Shown piece by piece: positions 1 through 5,591 of a DNA stretch of 7,021 nt. The stretch spans positions 1 through 7,021 of the forward strand of contig CAMLKX010000101.1 of NCBI GenBank assembly GCA_946480515.1. The letters run 5' to 3'. Under the pieces are notes generated by a model, which was not told the DNA's origin, searched no databases, and saw only the letters and a program-made list of their open reading frames with translations. A program made the translations under genes and the position numbers. The stretch comes from an uncultured Sphingomonadaceae bacterium (lineage in GTDB: Bacteria; Pseudomonadota; Alphaproteobacteria; Sphingomonadales; Sphingomonadaceae). Positions within the stretch are counted from its first letter, which is position 1; each line of letters begins with the position of its first letter.

Positions 1-3
1 TGG

Positions 4-80
4 GGCGGAGTAGCTCAGCTGGTTAGAGCAGCGGAATCATAATCCGCGTGTCGGGGGTTCAAGTCCCTCCTCCGCTACCA
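4..80 (+). tRNA. tRNA-Met (elongator), anticodon CAT
   Basis: A complete cloverleaf can be folded by eye. The acceptor stem pairs 4-10 with 70-76, closing with a G.U pair at its end. The D stem pairs GCTC (13-16) with GAGC (26-29). The anticodon stem pairs 31-35 with 43-47 around loop 36-42, with CAT at 38-40. The variable loop is 48-52. The T stem pairs 53-57 with 65-69 around loop TTCAAGT. The discriminator is A77 and CCA (78-80) is encoded. The paired first acceptor position argues against initiator tRNA, which normally has an unpaired C1-A72. The body resembles alphaproteobacterial elongator tRNA-Met rather than the lysidine-modified tRNA-Ile2, which also has CAT in the gene. I see no clear hairpin terminator directly after it. 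Confidence 0.96.
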
Positions 81-218
81 TCCAGACCGTCATCCAACGA
101 GAGACCCCTCCAATCTTGTAGCAGTGGAGCGGCGCCCTCTTAACGATTGAGATTCAGGAAAATTTAGCCTTTTGGTTCAATCCTCGGTAGGATGGCGCGG
201 GGTATTGGGGGCAAGATC

Positions 219-737
219 ATGAAAGGGCTGGCAACAGGCTTTATCCTGCTGCTGACCAGTGGTCAGGCAGTGGCTGCGGCCGCGCCGTCGGCCAGCCATG
301 CCGATCTCGCCGAACGAGTGCTGGCGGCTCATAACCGGGAGCGGGCCGCGGTCGGGGCACCGCCGCTTCAATGGGATCCCTATCTTGCGTCCTCCGCTGC
401 GTCCTACGGGCCTGATTTGGCGCGCATGGGTCATCTGGTTCATTCGCCGCGAGCCAATCGACCTGGCCAGCGCGAGAATCTGGCCATGGGCTACACGCGT
501 TACACCTCGCCTGAGCAGCTGGTCGGCATGTGGGTTGAGGAAAAGCGCTACTTCACGCCCGGCCAGTTTCCGGCGGTGAGCCGCACCGGCTATTGGAAAG
601 ACATCGCCCATTACACGCAGATGATCTGGAAGGGCACGACCCACGTCGGCTGCGCCTATCATCAGGGTGGCCCCTGGACCTATCTGATCTGCCGCTATTC
701 TCCGCCCGGCAATGTGGATGGCCGACCGGTCCCCTGA
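219..737 (+). CDS. Secreted CAP (SCP/PR-1-like) domain protein
   Basis: The 172-residue product begins with a typical Sec signal peptide: a Lys, a hydrophobic stretch to about residue 20, and likely cleavage after AVA. A CAP domain follows, starting at the HNRERAAVG segment (residues 38-46). The four residues that usually line the CAP cleft are present: H75 (in GHLVHS), E86 (in REN), E108 (after W105) and H131 (in AHYTQMIW). The signature segments HYTQMIWKGTTHVGCA and LICRYSPPGNV are clear. C145 and C158 could form a periplasmic disulfide. I chose ATG 219 over the in-frame ATG 192 because it gives a clean signal peptide and has a G-rich ribosome site at 207-211; the AGG before 192 is too close. 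CAP proteins are secreted or periplasmic, and their roles in bacteria are mostly unknown. The SIMPL gene follows 70 bases downstream on the same strand, and the two may share a transcript. Confidence 0.9.
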   Translation: MKGLATGFILLLTSGQAVAAAAPSASHADLAERVLAAHNRERAAVGAPPLQWDPYLASSAASYGPDLARMGHLVHSPRANRPGQRENLAMGYTRYTSPEQLVGMWVEEKRYFTPGQFPAVSRTGYWKDIAHYTQMIWKGTTHVGCAYHQGGPWTYLICRYSPPGNVDGRPVP

Positions 738-780
738 AGTCTGGCCGTCAGGCAACACTTTCGCGCTCAGGAACGTTACT

Positions 781-800
781 CCTCCGTAAAAACCCGGAGG
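781..800 (+). promoter_or_regulatory. Stem-loop containing the ribosome binding site of the SIMPL gene
   Basis: CCTCCG (781-786) is a perfect complement of CGGAGG (795-800), leaving an 8-base loop. The right arm contains the GGAGG Shine-Dalgarno sequence of the gene starting at 808 (spacing 7 bases). If the hairpin forms in the mRNA it would hide the ribosome site, so translation could depend on upstream ribosomes or on temperature. There is no T run after it, so it does not look like a terminator of the preceding CAP gene. With six base pairs it could also be chance, because any CCTCC near a strong ribosome site pairs with it. Confidence 0.4.
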
Positions 801-807
801 CGCAATA

Positions 808-1593
808 ATGAGAGCAGTAGCGTTCGCAGTCCTTCTCCTGAACAGTGCGGCGGGGATTGCCCAGCCAGTTCCTTCGGCGCCCGTTCCCGCGATCGGCTCC
901 GGCAGCACATTGCTCAGCCTGTCCGCCGAAGGCAGGAGCCGCCGCACTCCCGATGTGGCGATCTTCAACGCGGGGGTGGTCACCCAGGCGCAGAATGCAT
1001 CCGCGGCGCTGAGCGAGAACAGCCGCCGGATGGACCGGGTGATCGCCGCCTTGAAGCGGGCAGGGATCGCGGACCGCGACATCCAGACATCAGCAATCAG
1101 CCTGCAGCCCCGCTATTCGAACCCCGAGCTTGAGGCCCAGATCCGGGCGCGCGAAACGCGCCAGCCCTATGTGCCGTCCAACGAGACCCCGCGGATCATC
1201 GGCTATGATGCACGCAATAATGTGCAGGTCCGCGTCCGCCGGCTCGAGCTGATGGGCCGGATCATCGATACGCTGATCGAGCAGGGGGCCAACCAGGTGG
1301 ATGGCCCGTCATTTACCCTGGATGAGCCAAGGGCCGCGCTCGACGAGGCGCGCGTCGAAGCGATCGCGGAAGGTCGCCAGCGGGCGGAGCTTTATGCGCG
1401 GGCCGCGGGGTTGCGGGTGGCGCGGATCCTGTCGATCTCGGAGGGCGGCGGCTTTTATCCGGTGCAGGAGATCATGGTCACCGCCAGCCGAATGGGTGGT
1501 CCGCCACCGCCTCCACCGCCGCCGACACCCGTTGCTCCCGGCGAGCTGACCCTGGGGGTCAATGTGTCGATGCAGTTCGAGCTAGTGCGGTAG
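808..1593 (+). CDS. Periplasmic SIMPL domain protein (DUF541 family)
   Basis: The 261-residue product has a signal peptide with likely cleavage after residue 18 (AGIA, then QP). The rest fits the SIMPL/DUF541 fold: an early strand around SLSAEGRSRRTPDVA, a helix with NSRRMDRVIAALKRAGI, the DIQTSAISLQPRYS segment, and a second helical part with DEARVEAIAEGRQRAELYARAAGL. This is the usual family length for a single-domain exported protein. A run of eight prolines (residues 232-239) is inserted before the last strand, which ends in VSMQFELVR. ATG 808 is preceded by GGAGG at 796-800. Family members are periplasmic or outer-membrane associated, and some are linked to oxidative stress; the molecular role is not established. 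The gene ends one base before the stop codon of the convergent ilvH. Confidence 0.9.
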   Translation: MRAVAFAVLLLNSAAGIAQPVPSAPVPAIGSGSTLLSLSAEGRSRRTPDVAIFNAGVVTQAQNASAALSENSRRMDRVIAALKRAGIADRDIQTSAISLQPRYSNPELEAQIRARETRQPYVPSNETPRIIGYDARNNVQVRVRRLELMGRIIDTLIEQGANQVDGPSFTLDEPRAALDEARVEAIAEGRQRAELYARAAGLRVARILSISEGGGFYPVQEIMVTASRMGGPPPPPPPPTPVAPGELTLGVNVSMQFELVR

Positions 1594-1594
1594 A

Positions 1595-2110
1595 TCAGAC
1601 GGGGTCGGCGCCGCGCGCGATTGCCGCGACTCCCGTGCGCGCAACTTCGACGAGGCCGACTTCGCTCATCAGCTTGATGAAAGTATCGACCTTGCCGGTG
1701 CTACCGGTCACTTCGAACACGAAGCTGCCGATCGTCGCATCCAAGACCCGCGCGCGGTAGATTTCGGCGAGGCGCATCGCCTCGATCCGATCCTCGCCGG
1801 TGCCGGCGACCTTGACCAGCGCGAGCTCGCGTTCGACGTGCGGACCATGGGTCGTCAGGTCGGTGACCTTGCGCACGGGCACCAGCCGTTCGAGCTGCGC
1901 GACGATCTGCTCGATCGCATGGGCTGATCCGGAGGTGACGATGGTGATCCGGCTTGCGCTGCGATCGCTCGTCACCTCCGCCACGGTCAGGCTATCGATG
2001 TTGTAGCCGCGGGCGGAGAACAGCCCGGCGATGCGCGCGAGGATTCCGGCCTCATTGTCGACCAGCACCGACAGGGTGTGGCGCTCCGCCCGTTCGTGCG
2101 TGATGTGCAT
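1595..2110 (-). CDS. ilvH: Acetolactate synthase small (regulatory) subunit
   Basis: The 171-residue product is the regulatory subunit that binds IlvB, stimulates it and gives feedback inhibition by valine. An ACT domain covers about residues 11-84, starting HTLSVLVDNEAG and including ARGYNIDSLTV. N19, G22 and N37 match N11, G14 and N29 of the valine site of E. coli IlvH with an offset of eight residues, so valine sensing is probably kept (inference). A second domain of about 70 residues follows (ERELALVKV to GVAAIARG), as in full-length IlvH. The ATG at 2110-2108 shares one base with the TGA of ilvB (TGATG), which suggests coupled translation and matched subunit amounts. The gene is called ilvN in some genomes. 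Its stop codon lies one base from the stop of the convergent SIMPL gene, so its transcript must end inside or beyond that gene. Confidence 0.95.
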   Translation of the reverse strand: MHITHERAERHTLSVLVDNEAGILARIAGLFSARGYNIDSLTVAEVTSDRSASRITIVTSGSAHAIEQIVAQLERLVPVRKVTDLTTHGPHVERELALVKVAGTGEDRIEAMRLAEIYRARVLDATIGSFVFEVTGSTGKVDTFIKLMSEVGLVEVARTGVAAIARGADPV

Positions 2111-3879
2111 CAGACCAGCGCCTTCGCTTCGTCGCTCATTTCGCCCGACACCTCATTGGCCTGCAGGATCATTTCCGTGTGAGCCGCGCCCGACGGGATC
2201 ATCGGGAAGCAGTTCGCGAGCTTGGCGACGCGGCAATCGACCATCACCGGTCCGTCGTAGGCGAGCATCTCCTCAATGCCCGAATCCAGCTGGTCCGGAT
2301 TGTCGATGCGGATGCCTTTCCAGCCATAGGCTTCGGCCAGCTTGACGAAGTCGGGGAGGGCTTCGCTGTAGCTCTCGGAATAGCGGCTGGAGTAGGTCAG
2401 CTCCTGCCATTGCCGGACCATCCCCATATATTCATTGTTGAGGATGAACACCTTGACCGGCAGCCGGTATTGGGCGGCAGTCGACATCTCCTGAATGTTC
2501 ATCAGGATCGAGGCCTCGCCGGCGATGTCGATCACCAGCGCATCCGGATTGCCGAGCTGGGCGCCGATCGCCGCCGGCATCCCATAGCCCATCGTCCCAA
2601 GCCCGCCCGATGTCAGCCAGCGATTGGGATCATCGAAATGAAAATGCTGGGCAGCCCACATCTGGTGCTGGCCCACTTCCGTAGAAATGATCGGATCGCG
2701 ATCGCGCGTCGCCAGCCACAGCCGGCGAATGGCTTCCTGCGGCATGATCTCCGCTTTCGAGGCCGGGAAGTCGAGGCAGCGTTTCGCTCGCCATTCTTCG
2801 ATCATTGTCCACCAGCCCGACAGATCGGTCGGGCTGTTCCGGCGTCGTCTCCATTCGGTAACGATCTGATCGAGCGCGTGACCGGCATCGGCAACGATCG
2901 GCAGGTCGACGCGGACATTCTTGTTAATCGAGGTGCGGTCGATATCGATGTGGATCTTGGTCGACCCCGGAGAGAAGGCGTCGAGGCGCCCGGTCACGCG
3001 GTCGTCGAACCGTGCGCCGATGCACACAATCAGATCCGCCCGGTTGATCGCCAGATTGGCCTCATAGGTGCCGTGCATTCCGAGCATCCCGAGCCACTGC
3101 GGCGCGGATGCCGGGAAGGCGCCCAGGCCCATCAGGGTGGACGTCACAGGGGCGCCGGTCAGATCGACCAGCTCGCGCAGCCGTTCGCTGGCGCGCGGTC
3201 CCGAGTTGATGATCCCGCCGCCGGTGTAGAAGATCGGCCGGGTCGCGCTTGCCAGCATGTCGACCAGCCGCTCGATCGATTCAGGCTCGGCCTCGATCTT
3301 TGGCTGGTACGTCTTGTGGCTGATGGTCCCCGGAGCGGAGTAGGGGGCCGTGGCGACCTGAACGTCCTTGGGAACGTCGATCACCACCGGGCCCGGTCGC
3401 CCATGTGTGGCGAGATAGAAGGCCTCATGGACCTTCTCGCCAAGCTCGGCCGGATCCTTGACCAGATAGTTATGCTTCGAGCAGTGACGCGTAATTCCGA
3501 CCGTGTCGCATTCCTGGAATGCATCGGTCCCGATCAGCGCCGTCGGCACCTGACCGGTAATCACGACGATCGGAATGGAGTCGAGCATCGCATCGGCGAT
3601 CCCGGTCACCGCGTTGGTCGCGCCAGGTCCGGACGTCACGAGCACGACCCCGGGCTTGCCGGTGGAACGGGCATATCCTTCCGCCGCGTGCACGGCGCCG
3701 CCCTCCTGGCGGACGAGGATGTGGCGGATGCCCTTTTGTTTGAACAGCGCGTCGTAGATCGGCAGCACCGCGCCGCCTGGATAGCCGAACACGAACTCTA
3801 CCCCAAGATCCGTCAGCGCCTGAACGAGGATGTCGGCGCCGCTGCGCTCTCCGGAGGAGTTGTCGGGGGTGTCGCTCAT
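2110..3879 (-). CDS. ilvB: Acetolactate synthase large (catalytic) subunit
   Basis: This is a thiamine-diphosphate enzyme that joins two pyruvates to acetolactate, or pyruvate with 2-oxobutyrate to acetohydroxybutyrate, in valine, leucine and isoleucine synthesis. With the ATG at 3879 the product has 589 residues, normal for the family. The N-terminal pyrimidine-binding domain holds FGYPGGAVLPIYDAL and the catalytic glutamate E59 in RQEGGAVHAAEGYAR, followed by TSGPGATN. The central domain holds FYTGGGIINSG and the conserved CIGARFDDRVTG. The C-terminal domain has the diphosphate/metal motif and NNEYMGMVRQW (from N481). In that motif the usual GDG is GEA (residues 454-456), a notable change. 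An upstream in-frame GTG at 3924 would add 15 residues, but its ribosome site is too close and the MSDTPDN start fits the family better; the site before 3879 (GGTAAG) is weak. Expression is probably controlled by the leader hairpin upstream. Confidence 0.95.
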   Translation of the reverse strand: MSDTPDNSSGERSGADILVQALTDLGVEFVFGYPGGAVLPIYDALFKQKGIRHILVRQEGGAVHAAEGYARSTGKPGVVLVTSGPGATNAVTGIADAMLDSIPIVVITGQVPTALIGTDAFQECDTVGITRHCSKHNYLVKDPAELGEKVHEAFYLATHGRPGPVVIDVPKDVQVATAPYSAPGTISHKTYQPKIEAEPESIERLVDMLASATRPIFYTGGGIINSGPRASERLRELVDLTGAPVTSTLMGLGAFPASAPQWLGMLGMHGTYEANLAINRADLIVCIGARFDDRVTGRLDAFSPGSTKIHIDIDRTSINKNVRVDLPIVADAGHALDQIVTEWRRRRNSPTDLSGWWTMIEEWRAKRCLDFPASKAEIMPQEAIRRLWLATRDRDPIISTEVGQHQMWAAQHFHFDDPNRWLTSGGLGTMGYGMPAAIGAQLGNPDALVIDIAGEASILMNIQEMSTAAQYRLPVKVFILNNEYMGMVRQWQELTYSSRYSESYSEALPDFVKLAEAYGWKGIRIDNPDQLDSGIEEMLAYDGPVMVDCRVAKLANCFPMIPSGAAHTEMILQANEVSGEMSDEAKALV

Positions 3880-3958
3880 TACCAGTCTTACCAAGAATTT
3901 GATTCGTTCCTGGGCGGCTAGCACCCTGCGCGGGGAATGTCATGGAACTGGGGTCCGG

Positions 3959-3994
3959 AAAACAAGACGCCCGGATCGCGGTGCGATCCGGGCG
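3959..3994 (-). terminator. Rho-independent terminator in the ilvB leader (probable attenuator)
   Basis: On the reverse strand a perfect 12-base-pair GC-rich stem (3994-3983 with 3979-3968) closes a three-base loop and is followed at once by TCTTGTTTT (3967-3959). This is the form of an intrinsic terminator. On the forward strand the same hairpin is followed by CTCGCGTG with no T run, so it works only towards ilvB. It ends about 80 bases before the ilvB start and no full gene lies upstream of it on that strand, so termination here would stop transcription of ilvB-ilvH. The likely role is attenuation in response to branched-chain amino acid supply, a mode known for ilv operons in enterobacteria and, as I recall, for ilvBN of Caulobacter. 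Confidence 0.75.
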
Positions 3995-4000
3995 CTCGCG

Positions 4001-4016
4001 TGACGATTGCTCGTCA
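4001..4016 (-). promoter_or_regulatory. Leader hairpin with GCAA tetraloop, possible antiterminator part
   Basis: On the reverse strand TGACGA (4016-4011) pairs perfectly with TCGTCA (4006-4001) around the loop GCAA, a stable GNRA-type tetraloop. On the forward strand the loop would be TTGC, which is not of that class, so the RNA is probably made on the ilvB strand. GGGC just before it (4020-4017) can pair with GCCC (3993-3990), the 5' arm of the terminator stem. If that longer fold forms, across an internal loop, it would compete with the terminator. This is a fold drawn by eye. Confidence 0.45.
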
Positions 4017-4157
4017 GCCCCCTTATGACGACCTGGCCCGCCCTATCGAAGAACGGATTCCCTGAACCCTGGCCCTCTTGGCTCTCGTTCTGCGGCTGAC
4101 CTATTCGAGGATCGGTGCGGCTGTCACGCCAAACTCGCCGGTCCACCGCCTTTTCGA

Positions 4158-4185
4158 AACATCTGTGGCGGTAGCGCAACATCTG
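4158..4185. repeat. Direct repeat AACATCTG, two copies 20 bases apart
   Basis: AACATCTG occurs at 4158-4165 and again at 4178-4185, start to start 20 bases, which is about two helical turns. It lies between the divergent ilvB and proS genes and could be a tandem binding site for a regulator. Two 8-base copies can also arise by chance, and no matching known operator is recognised. Confidence 0.3.
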
Positions 4186-4221
4186 GCCCGCGGTTGCCTT
4201 GGACACGGCCCAGCCCTAGAG

Positions 4222-4232
4222 CGGCACTGCCG
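4222..4232. repeat. Short palindrome CGGCACTGCCG upstream of proS
   Basis: The arms CGGCA and TGCCG are perfect complements around one central base, 36 bases before the proS start codon. It could be part of an operator or a small mRNA hairpin in the proS leader. It is too short to assign a role. Confidence 0.25.
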
Positions 4233-4268
4233 TTACGCTTGTGATATTTTCATTCGACAGGGTTCCCT

Positions 4269-5591
4269 TTGCGCTTCTCCCGCTGTTTTCTGCCGGTCCT
4301 CAAGGAAAGCCCGGCTGATGCCCAGATCGTCAGTCACAAGCTGATGCTTCGGGCAGGGCTGGTCCGGCAGACCGCCGCCGGCATCTACGCGTGGCTGCCG
4401 CTCGGCTATCGCGTTCTCCGGAAAATCGAGCAGATCGTGCGAGAAGAGCAGGATCGGGCGGGCGCGATCGAGATGCTGATGCCGACCATCCAGTCGGCCG
4501 ATCTGTGGCGCGAAAGCGGACGCTACGATGCCTATGGCCCGGAGATGCTCCGGATCCGTGACCGGCACGACCGCGAGATTCTGTTCGGCCCGACGAACGA
4601 GGAGATGCTGACGGCGCTCTTCCGGGATGATGTCCGCAGCTATCGCGACCTTCCGCGCACACTTTATCACATTCAGTGGAAATTCCGCGATGAGGTGAGG
4701 CCGCGGTTCGGAGTCATGCGCGGCCGCGAATTCCTGATGAAGGACGCCTACAGCTTCGACCTTGACGACGCTGGAGCGCGGCTGTCCTACTACACGCAGC
4801 TGCTGGCCTATCTCCGCACTTTCCAGCGGATGGGCATTCGGGCGGTGCCGATGAAGGCCGCTTCGGGCCCGATCGGCGGGGACCTCAGCCATGAATTCAT
4901 CGTTCTTGCTCCAACCGGTGAGAGCGAGGTGTTCTACGATGCGTCCTTCGAGCAATTCGACTGGAACCGCCCGGGCCTCGACTATGGCGACGAGAGCGGC
5001 TTGAAGGCGCTGTTCGACGAAGTCAGCGCGACCTATGCGGCGACCGACGAAACCCACGACGAAGCCCGCTGGGCAGACGTGCCCGAGGATCGCCGCCGCA
5101 CCGGGCGCGGGATCGAGGTCGGTCACATCTTCTCCTTCGGCGACAAATATAGCGCAGCAATGGGCCTGAAAGTGACCGCGCCCGACGGATCGATGGTCAC
5201 CCCGATGATGGGCAGCTATGGCATCGGGGTGTCCCGGCTGACGGGCGCGATCATCGAAGCAAGCCATGACGAGGCTGGGATCATCTGGCCCGAGGCGGTT
5301 GCACCATGGCGGGTCGGCATCGTTACCATGCGCGGCGATGATGCGCCGAGCACGCAAGCCGCCGACGAGCTTTACACCAGGCTGACGAACGCAGGGGTCG
5401 AGACCCTCTATGACGATCGCGATGAGCGCGGCGGCGTCAAGCTCGGCACGATGGACCTGATTGGCCTGCCGTGGCAGGTCATCGTCGGGCCGCGCGGGGT
5501 TGCCCAGGGCGTCGTTGAGCTCAAGAACCGGCGGACCGGAGAGCGGGTCGAACTTAGTCCCGAAAGCGCGCTGGCGAGGCTGACCGCGTGA
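4269..5591 (+). CDS. proS: Prolyl-tRNA synthetase, short form without editing insertion
   Basis: The 440-residue class II enzyme charges tRNA-Pro with proline in the cytoplasm. Motif 1 is around [19 protein letters not shown] (29-47). The proline-binding loop TNEE is at 109-112. Motif 2 includes [17 protein letters not shown] (139-155). Motif 3 is GSYGIGVSR with R323. The HGTP anticodon-binding domain runs from about WRVGIVTM (347) to the end. E. coli ProS has about 572 residues because of a YbaK-like editing domain inserted between motifs 2 and 3; here only about 60 residues occupy that space, as in alphaproteobacterial enzymes. Mischarged Ala-tRNA-Pro would then need a separate editing protein. 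The start is TTG at 4269: the first in-frame ATG is at residue 26, inside the conserved region, and AGGG (4259-4262) is well placed. The stop overlaps the lolC start, so proS heads an operon with lolC and lolD. Confidence 0.96.
   Translation: MRFSRCFLPVLKESPADAQIVSHKLMLRAGLVRQTAAGIYAWLPLGYRVLRKIEQIVREEQDRAGAIEMLMPTIQSADLWRESGRYDAYGPEMLRIRDRHDREILFGPTNEEMLTALFRDDVRSYRDLPRTLYHIQWKFRDEVRPRFGVMRGREFLMKDAYSFDLDDAGARLSYYTQLLAYLRTFQRMGIRAVPMKAASGPIGGDLSHEFIVLAPTGESEVFYDASFEQFDWNRPGLDYGDESGLKALFDEVSATYAATDETHDEARWADVPEDRRRTGRGIEVGHIFSFGDKYSAAMGLKVTAPDGSMVTPMMGSYGIGVSRLTGAIIEASHDEAGIIWPEAVAPWRVGIVTMRGDDAPSTQAADELYTRLTNAGVETLYDDRDERGGVKLGTMDLIGLPWQVIVGPRGVAQGVVELKNRRTGERVELSPESALARLTA

Larger units (their letters stand above)
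3880..4268. other. Divergent intergenic region between ilvB and proS
   Basis: This stretch of 389 bases lies between the outward-facing starts of ilvB (reverse) and proS (forward) and must hold both promoters. I could not find a convincing -35/-10 pair for either gene. What can be seen is an attenuator-like hairpin with T run on the reverse strand (3959-3994), a GCAA-loop hairpin (4001-4016), a direct repeat AACATCTG (4158-4165 and 4178-4185), an inverted repeat ACCGCC/GGCGGT (4145-4150 and 4167-4172), and a short palindrome CGGCACTGCCG (4222-4232). An 88-codon frame on each strand crosses the region, but neither resembles a known protein and I treat them as non-coding. Confidence 0.6.

Noticed and set aside
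81..218. Promoter or small RNA between tRNA-Met and the CAP gene
   Set aside because: The AT-richer stretch at 141-175 suggested a promoter, but no -35/-10 pair with acceptable spacing could be matched and no stable fold is evident.
192..218. Upstream ATG 192 as start of the CAP protein
   Set aside because: It would put nine residues (MARGIGGKI) before a complete signal peptide and has no well spaced ribosome site.
733..752. CCTGA/TCAGG hairpin at the end of the CAP gene as a terminator
   Set aside because: It has only five base pairs, a ten-base loop and no T run.
177..1082. 301-codon reverse frame opposite the CAP and SIMPL genes
   Set aside because: It spans two recognisable forward genes and their gap, and has no known motif, so it is an antisense shadow.
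2179..3921. 580-codon open frame on the forward strand opposite ilvB
   Set aside because: The reverse strand encodes a complete, well conserved IlvB. The forward frame reads as Arg/His/Gly/Asp-rich sequence without domains, as expected from an antisense frame in a GC-rich gene.
3880..3924. GTG 3924 as start of ilvB
   Set aside because: The added 15 residues do not match the family start and the nearest purine-rich site abuts the GTG. It remains possible, since the site before ATG 3879 is also weak.
3940..4206. 88-codon reverse frame starting GTG upstream of ilvB, as a protein gene
   Set aside because: The frame runs through the terminator hairpin, lacks any recognisable domain and has a poor ribosome site. 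Only its Val-Val-Ile part is kept as a leader-peptide idea.
4078..4344. Forward frame beginning with a Leu/Ala-rich stretch (LALVLRL) before proS, a possible leader or signal peptide
   Set aside because: It has no ATG, overlaps the start of proS in another frame, and turns Arg/Ser-rich. The hydrophobic start is too short to rely on.
4233..5357. 374-codon reverse frame opposite proS
   Set aside because: proS is unmistakable in the other strand, and the reverse product has no recognisable domain.
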